This document shows, piece after piece, positions 50,974 to 62,017 of a stretch of 64,000 bases of DNA (the first letter of the stretch is position 1; every line of letters starts with the position of its first letter). The notes under the pieces were generated by a model, which was given only the letters and a program-made list of their open reading frames with translations, made no database searches and was not told the DNA's origin. A program made the translations under genes and the position numbers. This DNA is from Dama dama (taxonomy: Eukaryota > Chordata > Mammalia > Artiodactyla > Cervidae), in contig NW_026870963.1 in NCBI RefSeq assembly GCF_033118175.1, forward strand, positions 1,116,001 to 1,180,000, read 5' to 3'.

Positions 50974-51348
50974 AGCATGCTGACACATGTATATGGAATT
51001 TAGAAAGGTGATAACGATAACCCTATATGCAGAACAGAAAAAGAGACACAGAAATACAGAACAGACTTTTGAACTTTGTGGGAGAATGCGAGGTTGGGAT
51101 ATTTCAAAAGAACAGCATGTATGCTATCTATGGTGAAACAGATCACCAGACCAGGTAGGATGCACGAGACAAGTGCTCCGGCTTGGTGCCCTGGGAAGAC
51201 CGAGAGGAATCGGGTGGAAAGGGAGGTGGGAGGGGGGATTGGGATTGGGAATACATGTAAATCCATGGCTGATTCTTATCAATGTATGACAAAACCGACT
51301 GGGAAAAAAAAAATAAAAAAAAATTAAAAAAAAATAACAATAAAAAAA
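50974..51348 (+). other. L1 3' UTR and A-rich tail (copy 4)
   Basis: Shared 3' UTR with minor substitutions (GGTGGAAAGGGAGG, GATTCTTATCAATG). The tail is slightly rearranged: the TTTT block of copy 1 is reduced to TT. Confidence 0.9.
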
Positions 51349-51361
51349 AAAAATAAGAGGA
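51349..51361 (+). repeat. 3' target-site duplication of L1 copy 4
   Basis: AAAAATAAGAGGA, then GCATGAAATGGTGTTC of the interrupted unit. Confidence 0.88.
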
Positions 51362-52108
51362 GCATGAAATGGTGTTCAAAAACATGAAGAGCCTGAAAAG
51401 GTGTGGAAATTATGAAGAGCTTCAAAAGGTGTCAAATATATGAGGAGCATAAAACGGTCTGAAACACAGGAGGAGTATGAAGCGGTGTTGAAAAACATGA
51501 AGAGCCTGAAAAGGTGTGAAAAATATGAAGAGCTTCAAAAGGTGCCAAAAATATGAAGAGCATGAAACGGTTTGAAAAATAGGAGGAGCATGAAATGGTG
51601 TTCAAAAACATGAAGAGCCTGAAAAGGTTTGAAAAATATGAAGAGCTTCAAAAATTATAAAAATGAGATGAGCATGAAACCGTCTGAAAAATAGGAGGAG
51701 CATGAAGCGGTGTTGAAAAACATGAAGAACCTGAAAAGGTGTGAGAATTATGAAGAGCGTGAAAAGGTGTCAAAAATATGAGGAGTATGTAACGGTCTGA
51801 AAAATACAAGGAGAATGAAGTGGTGTTAAAAAACATGAAAATCATGAAAAGGTGAGAAATATATGAAGAGCTTCAAAAGGTGTCAAAAATGAGAAGAGCA
51901 TGAAACAGCCTGAAAAATAGGAGGAGCATGAAACGGTGTTCAAAAACATGAAGAGCCTGAAAAGGTGTGAAAAATATGAAGAGCTTCAAAAGATGTCAAA
52001 AATATGAGGAGCATGAAACCGACTGAAAAATAGGAGGATTATGAAACGGTGTTCAAAAACATGAAGAGCCTGAATAGGTGTGAAATATATGAAAAGCCTC
52101 AAAATTGT

Positions 52109-52306
52109 CAAATACATGAGGAGCATGAAACGATCTGAAAAATAGCAGGAGCATGAAGCGGTGTTGAAAAATATGAAGAGCCTAAAAAAGTGTGAAAAAT
52201 ATGAAGAGTTTCAAAAGATGTGAAAAATAAGAAGAGCTTCAAAAGTTGTCAAAAATGATGTGAGCATGAAACGGTCTGAAAAATAGGAGGAGCATGAAGC
52301 GGTGTT
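52109..52306 (+). repeat. ~0.2-kb block duplicated at ~55814-56000
   Basis: CAAATACATGAGGAGCATG, GAAACGATCTGAAAAATAGC, AGAGCCTAAAAAAGTGTG, GAAAAATAAGAAGAGC and CAAAAATGATGTGAGCATG recur 3,705 bp downstream in the same order. Confidence 0.82.
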
Positions 52307-52845
52307 GAAAAAAATGAAGAGCCTGAAAAGGTGGAAAAATATGAAGAGCTTCAAAAAGTGTAAACAATATGAGGAGCATGAAACGGTCTGAAAATTAGGA
52401 AGAGCATGAAACTGTGTTGATAAACATGAAGAGCCTGAAAAGGTGTGAAAAATATGAAGAGCTTCAAAAGGTCTGAAATATATGAGGAGCATGAAACAGT
52501 GTGAAAAATAGAATGAGCATGAAACGGTTTTAAAAAGACGAAGAGCCTAAAAGGTGTGACATATATGAAGAGCTTCAAAAGGTGCGAAATACATGAGGAG
52601 GTCGAAACGGTCTGAAAATAGTAGGAGCATGAAGCGGCGTTGAAAAACATGAAGAGCCTGAAAACGTGTGAAAAATATGAAGAGCTTCAAAAGGTGTGAA
52701 ATATATGAAGAGCTACAAAAGGTGTCAAAAATATGAGGAGCATGAACCGGTCTGAAATATAGGAGGAGCATGAAGTGGTGTTGAAAAACATGAAGAGCCT
52801 GAAAAGGTGTGAAAAATATGAAGAGCTTCAAAAGGTGTCAAAAAT

Positions 52846-53781
52846 ATGAGGAGAATGAAATGGTCTGAAAAATAGGAAGAGCATGAAGTGGTGTTAAAAA
52901 ACATGAAGAGCCTGAAAAGGTGTGCAAAATATGAAGAGTTTCTAAAGGTGTCAAAATGAGATGAGCATGAAACGGTTTGAAAAATAGGAGGAGAATGAAG
53001 AGGTGTTAAAAATCATCAAGAGCCTGAAAAGGTGTGAAAAATATGAAGAGCTTCAAAAGGTGTCAAAAAGAAATGAGCATGAAAAGGTCTGAAAAATAGG
53101 AGGAGGATGAAGTGGTGTTGAAAAAAATGAAAACCCAGAAAAGGTGTGAAATATATGAAGAGCTTTTAAAGGTGTGAAATACATTAGGAGCATGAAACGA
53201 TCTGAAAAATAGCAGGAGCATGAAGCGGTGTTGAAAATCACGAAGTGTCTGAAAAGTGTGATAATATGAAGAGCTTCAAAAATATGAAAAATATGAAGAG
53301 CTTCAAAAGGTCTGAAAAATATGAAGAGCTTCAAAAGGTGTCAAAAATGAGATGAGCATGAAACTGTCTGAAAAATAGGAGGAGCATGAAGCGGTGTTGA
53401 AAATCATGAAGAGCCTGAAAAGGTGTGAAAAATATGAAAAGCTTCAAAAGATGTGAAAAAAATGAAGAGCTTCAAAAGGTGTCAAAAATATGAGGAGCAT
53501 GAAACGGTCTGCAAAATAGGAGGAGCATGAAGTGGTGTTGAAAAACATGAAGAGGCTGAAAAGGTGTGAAAAATATGAAGAGCTTCAAAAGATGTCAAAA
53601 ATATGAGGAGCATGAAACCGACTGAAAAATAGGAGGATTATGAAACGGTGTTCAAAAACATGAAGAGCCTGAATAGGTGTGAAAAATATGAAAAGCCGCA
53701 AAATTGTCAAAAATATGAGGAGCATGAAACGGTCTGAAAAAGAGGAGGAGCATGAAGCAGTGTTGAAAAACATGAAGAGCC
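52846..53781 (+). repeat. ~0.94-kb block, copy 1 of 3
   Basis: Marked by GAGAATGAAATGGTCTG, AGAGTTTCTAAAGGTGTC, CAAAAAGAAATGAGC, AAAATCACGAAGTGTCTG, GTGTGATAATATGAAG and GAAACCGACTGAAAAATAGG. The same series recurs at 54617-55551 and 56950-57778. This copy alone has AAACCCAGAAAAGG and CTTTTAAAGG. Confidence 0.88.
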
Positions 53782-53815
53782 TGAAAAGGTGTGAAAAATA
53801 TGAAGAGTTTCAAAA

Positions 53816-54050
53816 GGTGTGAAATATATGAGGTGCAAGAAACGGTCTGAAAAATATTAGGAGAATGAAGCGGTGTTGAAAAACAAGAAGAGCCTGAAAA
53901 GGTGTGAAAAATATGAAGAGTTTCAAAAGGTGTGAAATATATGAGGTGCAAGAAACGGTCTGAAAAATATTAGGAGCATGAAGCGGTGTTGAAAAACATG
54001 AAGAGCCTGAAAAGGTGAAAAATATGAAGAGCTTCAAAAGGTGTCAAAAA
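53816..54050 (+). repeat. Locally homogenised TATTAGGAG units
   Basis: ATGAGGTGCAAGAAACGG followed by GAAAAATATTAGGAG occurs at 53828 and again exactly 113 bp later at 53941. A related unit (ATGAGATGCATG) lies near 54167. This is a short run of recent single-unit copying. Confidence 0.8.
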
Positions 54051-54616
54051 TATGAGGAGCATCAAACGGTTTGAAAAATAGGAGGAGCATGAAGTGGTGT
54101 TCAAAAACATGAAGAGACTGAAAAGGTGTGAAAAATATGAAGAGTTTCAAAAGGTGTGAAATATATGAGATGCATGAAACGGTCTGAAAAATATTAGGAG
54201 CATGAAGCGGTGTTGAAAAACATGAAGAGCCTGAAAAGGTGTGAAAAATATGAAGAGCTTCAAAAGGTGTCAAACATATGGGGAGCATGAAACGGTCTGC
54301 AAAAAAGGAGGAGCAGGAAGTGGTGTTGAAAAACTTGAACAGCCAGAAAATGTGTGAAAAATATGAAAAGCTTCAAAAGGTGGTAAAAATATGCGGAGCA
54401 TGAAACGGTCTGAAAAATAGGAGGAGCATGAAGCGGTGTTCAAAAACATGAAGAGCCTGAAAAGGTGTGAAAAATATGAACAGCTTCAAAAGGTGTCAAA
54501 TATATGAGGAGCATGAAACAGTCTGAAAAATTGGAGGAGCATGAAGCGGTGTTCAAAAACATGAAGAGCCTGAAAAGGTGTGAAATATATGAAGAGCTTG
54601 AAAAGGTTTCAAAAAT

Positions 54617-55551
54617 ATGAGGAGAATGAAATGGTCTGAAAAATAGGAAGAGCATGAAGTGGTGTTAAAAAACATGAAGAGGCTGAAAAGGTGTGAAAAA
54701 TATGAAGAGTTTCTAAAGGTGTCAAAATGAGATGAGCATGAAACGGTCTGAAAAATAGGAGGAGAATGAAGAGGTGTTGAAAATCATCAAGAGCCTGAAA
54801 AGGTGTGAAAAATATGAAGAGCTTCAAAAGGTGTCAAAAAGAAATGAGCATGAAAAGTTCTGAAAAATAGGAGGAGGATGAAGTGGTGTTTAAAAAAAGT
54901 AAACCCTGAAAAGGTGTGAAATATATGAAGAGCTTCTAAAGGTGTGAAATACATTAGGAGCATGAAACGATCTGAAAAATAGCAGGAGCATGAAGCGGTG
55001 TTGAAAATCACGAAGTGTCTGAAGAGTGTGATAATATGAAGAGCTTCAAAAATATGAAAAATATGAAGAGCTTCAAAAGGTCTGAAAAATATGAAGAGCT
55101 TCAAAAGGTGTCAAAAAAGAGATGAGCATGAAACTGTCTGAAAAATAGGAGGAGCATGAAGCGGTGATGAAAATCATGAAGAGCCTGAAAAGGTGTGAAA
55201 AATATGAAAAGCTTCAAAAGATGTGAAAAATATGAAGAGCTTCAAAAGGTGTCAAAAATATGAGGAGCATGAAACGGTCTGAAAAATAGGAGGAGCATGA
55301 AGTGGTGTTGAAAAACATGAAGAGGCTGAAAAGGTGTGAAAAATATGAAGAGCTTCAAAAGATGTCAAAAATATGAGGAGCATGAAACCGACTGAAAAAT
55401 AGGAGGATTATGAAACGGTGTTCAAAAACATGAAGAGCCTGAATAGGTGTGAAATATATGAAAAGCCTCAAAATTGTCAAAAATATGAGGAGCATGAAAC
55501 GGTCTGAAAAAGAGGAGGAGCATGAAGCAGTGTTGAAAAACATGAAGAGCC
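54617..55551 (+). repeat. ~0.94-kb block, copy 2 of 3
   Basis: Offset 1,770-1,771 bp from copy 1 over its whole length. It shares GTCTGAAGAGTGTGAT with copy 3 rather than GTCTGAAAAGTGTGAT of copy 1, so copies 2 and 3 are closer to each other at this site. Its right end (CCTCAAAATTGTC, GAAGCAGTGTTG) matches copy 1. Confidence 0.88.
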
Positions 55552-55969
55552 AGAAAACGTGTGGAAAATATGAAGAGCTTCCAAAGTGTCAAAAATATGA
55601 GGAGCATGAAACGGTCTGCAAAAAAGGAGGAGCATGAAGTTGTGTTGAAAACTTGAACAGCCAGAAAAGGTGTAAAAATATGAAAAGCTTCAAAAGGTGG
55701 CAAAAATATGCGGACCATGAAACGGTCTGAAAAATAGGAGGAGACTGAAGCGGTGTTCAAAAACATGAAGAGCCTGAAAAGGTGTGAAAAATATGAAGAG
55801 CTTCTAAATGTGTCAAATACATGAGGAGCATGAAACGATCTGAAAAATAGCAGGAGCATGAAGCGGTGTTGAAAAACATGAAGAGCCTAAAAAAGTGTGA
55901 AAAATATGAAGAGTTTCAAAAGATGTGAAAAATAAGAAGAGCTTCAAAAGTTGTCAAAAATGATGTGAG

Positions 55970-56290
55970 CATGAAACGGTCTGAAAAATAGGAGGAACAT
56001 GAAGCACGGTTGAAAAACATGAAGAGCCTGAAAAGGTGTGAAAAATATGAACAGCTTCAAAAGGTGTCAAAAATATGAGGAGCATGAAACAGTCTGAAAA
56101 ATAGGAGGAGCATGAAGCGGTGTTGAAAAACATGAAGAGCCTGAAAAGGTGTGAAAAATATGAAGAGCTTCCAAAGGTGTGAAAAATATGAATAGCTTCG
56201 AAATGTGTCAATAATGAGAGCAGCATGAAACGGTGTGAAAAATAGGAGGAGCATGAAGCGGTGTGCAAAAAGATGAAGAGCCTGAAAAGG
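55970..56290 (+). repeat. ~0.32-kb block duplicated at ~59629-59949
   Basis: GGAACATGAAGCACGGTTG, CTTCCAAAGGTGTGAAAAAT, GAATAGCTTCGAAATG and CAATAATGAGAGCAGCATG recur 3,659 bp downstream. A related piece (CTTCCAAATGTGTCAATAAT) lies near 58950. Confidence 0.83.
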
Positions 56291-56320
56291 TGTGAAAATT
56301 ATGAAGAGCTTCAAAAGGTG

Positions 56321-56690
56321 TCAAAAAAAAGGAGGATAATGAAACAGTGTTCAAATACATTAAGAGCGTGAAGAGGTGTGAAAAATATGAAGGGCTTCAA
56401 AATCTTTCAAAAAAAAAGGAGGAGCATGAAGCGGTGTTTAGAAACAAGAAGTGCCTGAAAAGGTGTGAAATATATGAAGAGCTTCAAAAGGTGTCAAAAA
56501 TATGAGGAGCATGAAACGGTCTGAAAAATAGGAGGAGCATGAAATAGTGTTGAAAAACATGAAGAGCCTGAAAAAGTGTGAAAAATATGAAGAGCTTTAA
56601 AAGGTCTCAAATATATGAGGAGCATGTAACTTTCTGAAAATAGGAGGAGCATGAAACGGTGTTCAAAACATGAAGAGCCTGAAAAGGTGT
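56321..56690 (+). repeat. ~0.37-kb block duplicated at ~60652-61021
   Basis: AAAAAAAGGAGGATAATG, GTTCAAATACATTAAGAGCG, AAACAAGAAGTGCCTG and GAGCATGTAACTTTCTG recur 4,331 bp downstream in the same order. Confidence 0.83.
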
Positions 56691-56949
56691 GAAAAATATG
56701 AAGAGTTTCAAAACTTGTCAAACATTGAGGAGCATGAAACTATCTGAAAAATAGGAAGAGCATGATGCCGTGTTGAAAAACATGAAGAGACTGAAAAGGT
56801 GTGAAAAATATGAAGAGCTTAAAAATGTGTCAAAATATGAGGAGCATGAAACGGTCTGAAAAATAGGAGGAGCATGAAGCGTTGTTCAAAAACATGAAGA
56901 GCCTGAAAAGGTGTGAAAAATATGAAGAGCTTGAAAAGGTTTGAAAAAT

Positions 56950-57778
56950 ATGAGGAGAATGAAATGGTCTGAAAAATAGGAAGAGCATGAAGTGGTGTTA
57001 AAAAACATGAAGAGCCTGAAAAGGTGTGAAAAATATGAAGAGTTTCTAAAGGTGTCAAAATGAGATGAGCATGAAACGGTCTGAAAAATAGGAGGAGAAT
57101 GAAGAGGTGTTGAAAATCATCAAGAGCCTGAAAAGGTGTGAAAAATATGAAGAGCTTCAAAAGGTGTCAAAAAGAAATGAGCATGAAAAGGTCTGAAAAA
57201 TAGGAGGAGGATGAAGTGGTGTTGAAAAAAATGAAAACCCTGAAAAGGTGTGAAATATATGAAGAGCTTCTAAAGGTGTGAAATACATTAGGAGCATGAA
57301 ACGATCTGAAAAATAGCAGGAGCATGAAGCGGTGTTGAAAATCACGAAGTGTCTGAAGAGTGTGATGATATGAAGAGCTTCAAAAATATGAAAAATATGA
57401 AGAGCTTCAAAAGGTCTGAAAAATATGAAGAGCTTCAAAAGGTGTCAAAAATGAGATGAGCATGAAACTGTCTGAAAAATAGGAGGAGCATGAAGCGGTG
57501 TTGAAAATCATGAAGAGCCTGAAAAGGTGTGAAAAATATGAAAAGCTTCAAAAGATGTGAAAAATATGAAGAGCTTCAAAAGGTGTCAAAAATATGAGGA
57601 GCATGAAACGGTCTGAAAAATAGGAGGAGCATGAAGTGGTGTTGAAAAACATGAAGAGGCTGAAAAGGTGTGAAAAATATGAAGAGCTTCAAAAGATGTC
57701 AAAAATATGAGGAGCATGAAACCGACTGAAAAATAGGAGGATTATGAAACGGTGTTCAAAAACATGAAGAGCCTGAAA
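56950..57778 (+). repeat. ~0.83-kb block, copy 3 of 3
   Basis: Offset 2,333 bp from copy 2 and 4,104 bp from copy 1 at the left end. It lacks the right-hand ~0.15 kb shared by copies 1 and 2: homology stops in GAAGAGCCTGAA, where this copy returns to the general consensus. Confidence 0.87.
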
Positions 57779-58369
57779 AGGTGTGAAAAATATGAAGAGC
57801 TTGAAAAGGTGTGAAATACATGAGGAGCCTGAAGCGGTCTGAAAAATAGGAGGAGCATGAAACGGTGTTGAAAAACATGAAGAGCCTGAAAAGGTGTGAA
57901 AAATAGGAAGAGCTTCACAAGGTGTCAAATATATGAGGAGCATGAAACGGTGTGAAAAATAGGAGGAGCATGAAGCAGTCGTCAAAAACATGAGGAACCT
58001 GAAAAGTTTTGTAAAATATGAAGAGCTTCAAAAGGTGTGAAAAATATGAGGAACATGAAACGGTCTGAAAAATAGGAGCAGCATGAAACAGTGTTGAAAG
58101 ACATGAAGAGCTTCAAAAGTGTCAAAAATATGAGGAGCATGAAACGGTCTGAAAAATAAGAGGATCATGAAACGGTCTGAAAAATAGGAGCAGCATGAAA
58201 CGGTGTTGAAAGACATGAAGAGCTTCAAAAGGTGTCAAAAATATGAGGAGAATGAAACGGTTTGAAAAATAGGAGAAGCAGGAAACGGTCTGAAAAATAG
58301 AGGCAGCATGGAATGGTGTGGAAAAACATGAAGAGCTTCAAAAGTTGTGAAAAAATGAGGAGGTTCAAA

Positions 58370-58817
58370 AGGTGTCAAAAATATGAGGAGCATGAAACGG
58401 TCTGAAAAATAGGAGGAGCTTGAAACGGTGTTCCAAAACATGAAGAGCCTGAAAAGAAGTGAAAAATATGAACAGCTTCAAAAGCTGTGAAAAATATGAG
58501 GAGCATGAAACAGTTTGAAAAATAGGAGAAGCATCAAACAGTGTTGAAAACATGAAGAGCATGACAAGTGTGAAAAATATAAAGAGCATTAAAAGGTGTC
58601 AAAAATATGAGGAGCATGAAACGGTCTGAAAAATAGGAGGAGCTTGAAACGGTGTTCCAAAACATGAAGAGCCTGAAAAGAAGTGAAAAATATGAACAGC
58701 TTCAAAAGCTGTGAAAAATATGAGGAGCATGAAACAGTTTGAAAAATAGGAGAAGCATCAAACAGTGTTGAAAACATGAAGAGCATGACAAGTGTGAAAA
58801 ACATAAAGAGCATTAAA
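58370..58817 (+). repeat. 224-bp tandem pair (two-unit dimer)
   Basis: GGAGGAGCTTGAAACGG, GTTCCAAAACATGAAG, CTGAAAAGAAGTG, AGCATCAAACAGTGTTG and GCATGACAAGTGTG are repeated 224 bp apart. I found one difference (AAAAATATAAAGAGC against AAAAACATAAAGAGC). The length is two units minus two bases. Confidence 0.9.
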
Positions 58818-59224
58818 AGGTGTCAAAAATATGAGGAGCAAGAAACGGTCTGAAAAAAAGGAGGAGCATGAAGCGGTGTTGAAAACATGAAAAGCCTGAA
58901 AATGTGTGAAAAATATGAAGAGCTTTCAACGGTGTGAAAAATATGAATAGCTTCCAAATGTGTCAATAATGAGAGGGGCATGAAACGGTGTGAAAAATAG
59001 GAGGAGCATGAAGCGGTGTGCAAAAACATGAAGAGCCTGAAAAGGTGTGAAAAATATGAAGAGCTTCAAAAGGTGTTACAAATATGAGGAGCATGAAACG
59101 GTCTGAAAAAAAGGAGGAGCATGAAACGGTGTTGATAACATGAAGAACCTGAAAAGGTGTGAAAAATATGAAGAGCTTCAAAAGATGTCAAAAATAGGAG
59201 GAGCATGAAGCGGTCCGAAAAATA

Positions 59225-59520
59225 GGATGAGCATGAAGCGGTGTTGAAAACATTAAGACCCTGAAAAGGTGGGAAATATATAAAGAGCTTGAAAAGGTGT
59301 CAAAAATATGAGGAGCATGAAACGGTGTGAAAAATAGGAGAAGCATGAAGTGATGTTGAGAAACCTGAAGAGACTGAAAAGGTGTGAAAAATATGAAGAG
59401 CTACAAAAGATGTGAAATATATGAGGAGCATGAAATGATATGAAAAATAGGAGGAGCATGAAACGGTGTTGAAAAACATGAAGAGCCTGAACAGGTGTGA
59501 AAATTATGAAGACCTTCAAA
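59225..59520 (+). repeat. ~0.3-kb block with diverged copy at ~60352-60650
   Basis: GGATGAGCATGAAGCGG, GTTGAAAACATTAAGA, GAGCTTGAAAAGGTGTC or GAGCTTGAAACGGTGTC, and GAAGTGATGTTGAGAAAC recur about 1,127 bp downstream, with more substitutions than the other block pairs in array D. Confidence 0.7.
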
Positions 59521-61059
59521 ATGTGTCAAAAAAAAAGGAGGAGCATGAAATGGTGTTCAAAAACATGAAGAGCCTGAAAAGGTGTGAAAAATATGAACAG
59601 CTTCAAAAGGTGTCAAAAATATGAGGAGCATGAAACGGTCTGAAAAATAGGAGGAACATGAAGCACGGTTGAAAAACATGAAGAGCGTGAAAAGGTGTGA
59701 AAAATATGAACAGCTTCAAAAGGTGTCAAAAATATGAGGAGCATGAAACAGTCTGAAAAATAGGAGGAGCATGAAGCGATGTTGAAAAACATGAAGAGCC
59801 TGAAAAGGTGTGAAAAATATGAAGAGCTTCCAAAGGTGTGAAAAATATGAATAGCTTCGAAATGTGTCAATAATGAGAGCAGCATGAAACAGTGTGAAAA
59901 ATAGGAGGAGCATGAAGCGGTGTGCAAAAAGATGAAGAGCCTGAAAATGTGTGAAATATATGAAGAGCTTCAAAAGGTGTCAAAAATATGCGGAGAAAGA
60001 AACAGTCTGAAAAATAGGAGGAGCATGAAGTGGTGTTGACAAACATGAAGAGCTGAAAAGCTGTGAAAAATATGAAGAGCTTTAAAAGGGCTCAAATATA
60101 TGAGGAGCATGAAATTTTCTGAAAAATAGGAGGAGCATGAAACGTTGTTCAAAACATGAAGAGCCTGAAAAGGTGTGAAAAATATAAAGAGCTTCAAAAC
60201 ATGTCAAACATTGAGGAGCATGAAACGATCTGAAAAATAGGAAGAGCATGATGCAGTGTTGAAAAACATGAAGAGGCTGAAAACGTGTGAAAAATATGAA
60301 GTGCTCCAAAGATGTCAAAAATATGAGGAGCATGAAGCGGTCTGAAAAATAGGATGAGCATGAAGCGGTGTTGAAAACATTAAGAGCCTGTAAAGGTGTG
60401 AAATATATGAAGAGCTTGAAACGGTGTCGAAAATATGAGGAGCATGAAACGGTGTGAAAAATAGAAGAAGCATGAAGTGATGTTGAGAAACATGAAGAGC
60501 CTGAAAAGGTGTGAAAAAAATGAAGAACTACAAAAGGTGTCAAATACATGAGGAGCATGAAACGATCTGAAAAATAGGAGGAGCATGAAGTGGTGTTGAA
60601 AATATGAAGAGCCTGAAAAGGTGTGAAAATTATGAAGAGCTTCAAAATGTGTCAAAAAAAAGGAGGATAATGAAACAGTGTTCAAATACATTAAGAGCGT
60701 GAATAGGTGTGAAAAATATGAAGAGCTTCAAAATGTGTCAAAAAAAAAGGAGGAGGATGAAGCGGTGTTTAAAAACAAGAAGTGCCTGAAAAGGTGTGAA
60801 ATATATGAAGAGCTTCAAAAGGTGTCAAAAATATGAGGAGCACGAAACGGTCTGAAAAATAGGAGGAGCATGAAGTAGTGTTGAAAAACATGAAGAGCCT
60901 GAAAAAGTGTTAAAAATATGAAGAGCTTTAAAAGGTCTCAAATATATGAGGAGCATGTAACTTTCTGAAAAATAGGAGGAGCATGAAACGGTGTTCAAAA
61001 CATGAAGAGCCTGAGAAGGTGTGGAAAATATGAAGAAATTCAAAAGGTGTGAAAAATAT

Positions 61060-61345
61060 GAGGGGCTTGAAACGGTCTGAAAAATAGGAGTCTCAAGAAG
61101 CGGTGTTCAAAAACATGAAGAGCCTGAAAACGTGTGAAAAATATGAAGAGCTTCAAAAGCTGTGAAAAATATGAAGAGCTTCAAAAGGTGTCAAAAATAA
61201 GAGGAGCATGAAACGGTCTGAAAAATAGGAGTCTCAAGAAGCGGTGTTCAAAAACATGAAGAGCCTGAAAACGTGTGAAAAATATGAAGAGCTTCAAAAG
61301 CTGTGAAAAATATGAAGAGCTTCAAAAGGTGTCAAAAATGAGATG
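61060..61345 (+). repeat. 141-bp tandem pair (five-subunit unit)
   Basis: AATAGGAGTCTCAAGAAGCG, CTGAAAACGTGTGAAAAAT and CTTCAAAAGCTGTGAAAAAT recur exactly 141 bp apart (GTCTCAAG at 61090 and 61231). 141 is 113 plus 28, so the copied unit has an added d-type subunit. Confidence 0.88.
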
Positions 61346-61904
61346 AGCATGAAACGGTCTGAAAAATAGGAGGAGCAAGAAGCGTTTTTGAAAAACATGA
61401 AGAGACTGAAAAGGTGTGAAAAATATGAAAAGCTTCAAAAGATGTCAAAAATATGAGGAGCATGAAACGGTCTGAAATATAGCAGGAGCATGAATTGGTG
61501 TTCAAAAACATGAAGAGCCTGAAATGGTGTGAAAAATATGAAGAACTTCAAAAGGATTGAAATGCATGAGGACCATGTAACGGTCTGAAAAATAGGAAGA
61601 GCATGAAGCGGTGTTGAAAAACATCAAGAGCCTGAAAAAGTGTGAAATATATGAAGAGCTTCAAAAGGTGTCAAAAATATGAGGAGCATGAAACGGTCTC
61701 AAAAATATGAGGAGCATGAAGCGGTGTTGAAAATCATGAAGAGCTTCAAAAGGTAACAAAATTATGAAGAACTTCGAATGGTGTCAAAAATATTATGAGC
61801 ATGAAACGGTCTGAAAAATAGGAGGAGCATGAAGCGGTGTTGAAAAACATGATGAGCTTGAAAAGGTGTCAAAAATAGTAGGAGCTTCAAAAGGTGTCAA
61901 AAAT

Positions 61905-62017
61905 ATGACGAGCATGAAACGGTCTGAAAAATAGGAGGAGCATGAAGCGGTGTTGAAAAACATGAAGAGCCTGAAAAGGTGTGAAAAATATGAAGAGCTT
62001 CAAAAGGTGTCAAAAAT
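61905..62017 (+). repeat. Representative near-consensus 113-bp satellite unit
   Basis: This unit fits the consensus I derived by reading the array, with one difference (ATGACG for ATGAGG at its start). The next unit begins at 62018, giving a period of exactly 113. Subunit borders are about 61905 (a), 61933 (b), 61962 (c) and 61990 (d). Consensus composition counted by hand is A 49, G 33, T 20, C 11: 61% A+T, with 73% purine on the plus strand. The d subunit carries GAAGAGCTTC, which contains an AluI site (AGCT) once per unit. Confidence 0.9.

Larger units (their letters stand above)
49910..51348 (+). mobile_element. LINE-1, 5'-inverted, copy 4
   Basis: Inverted ORF2 segment 49910-50737, sense segment from 50738, then 3' UTR and A-rich tail. 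It has the same joint (ATAGGTTCGT then CTGAAAGAG) and the same flanks as copies 2 and 3. It begins 5,247 bp after copy 3. Private bases include TTTTATCCACACC near 50055 and GTGCCCTGGGAAG near 51187. Confidence 0.95.

Noticed and set aside
55449..55637. Plus-strand Lys/Glu-rich open frame of 62 codons
   Set aside because: Same satellite read on the purine strand. It is isolated and depends on a few local mutations that remove stops.
60082..60645. Minus-strand open frames of 100-187 codons rich in F, H, S, C and P (FFRPFHAPHIFDTF-type), possibly a repetitive protein
   Set aside because: They are translations of the satellite in all three minus frames, change frame identity every unit, have no consistent start or end, and their lengths follow from the 113-bp period.
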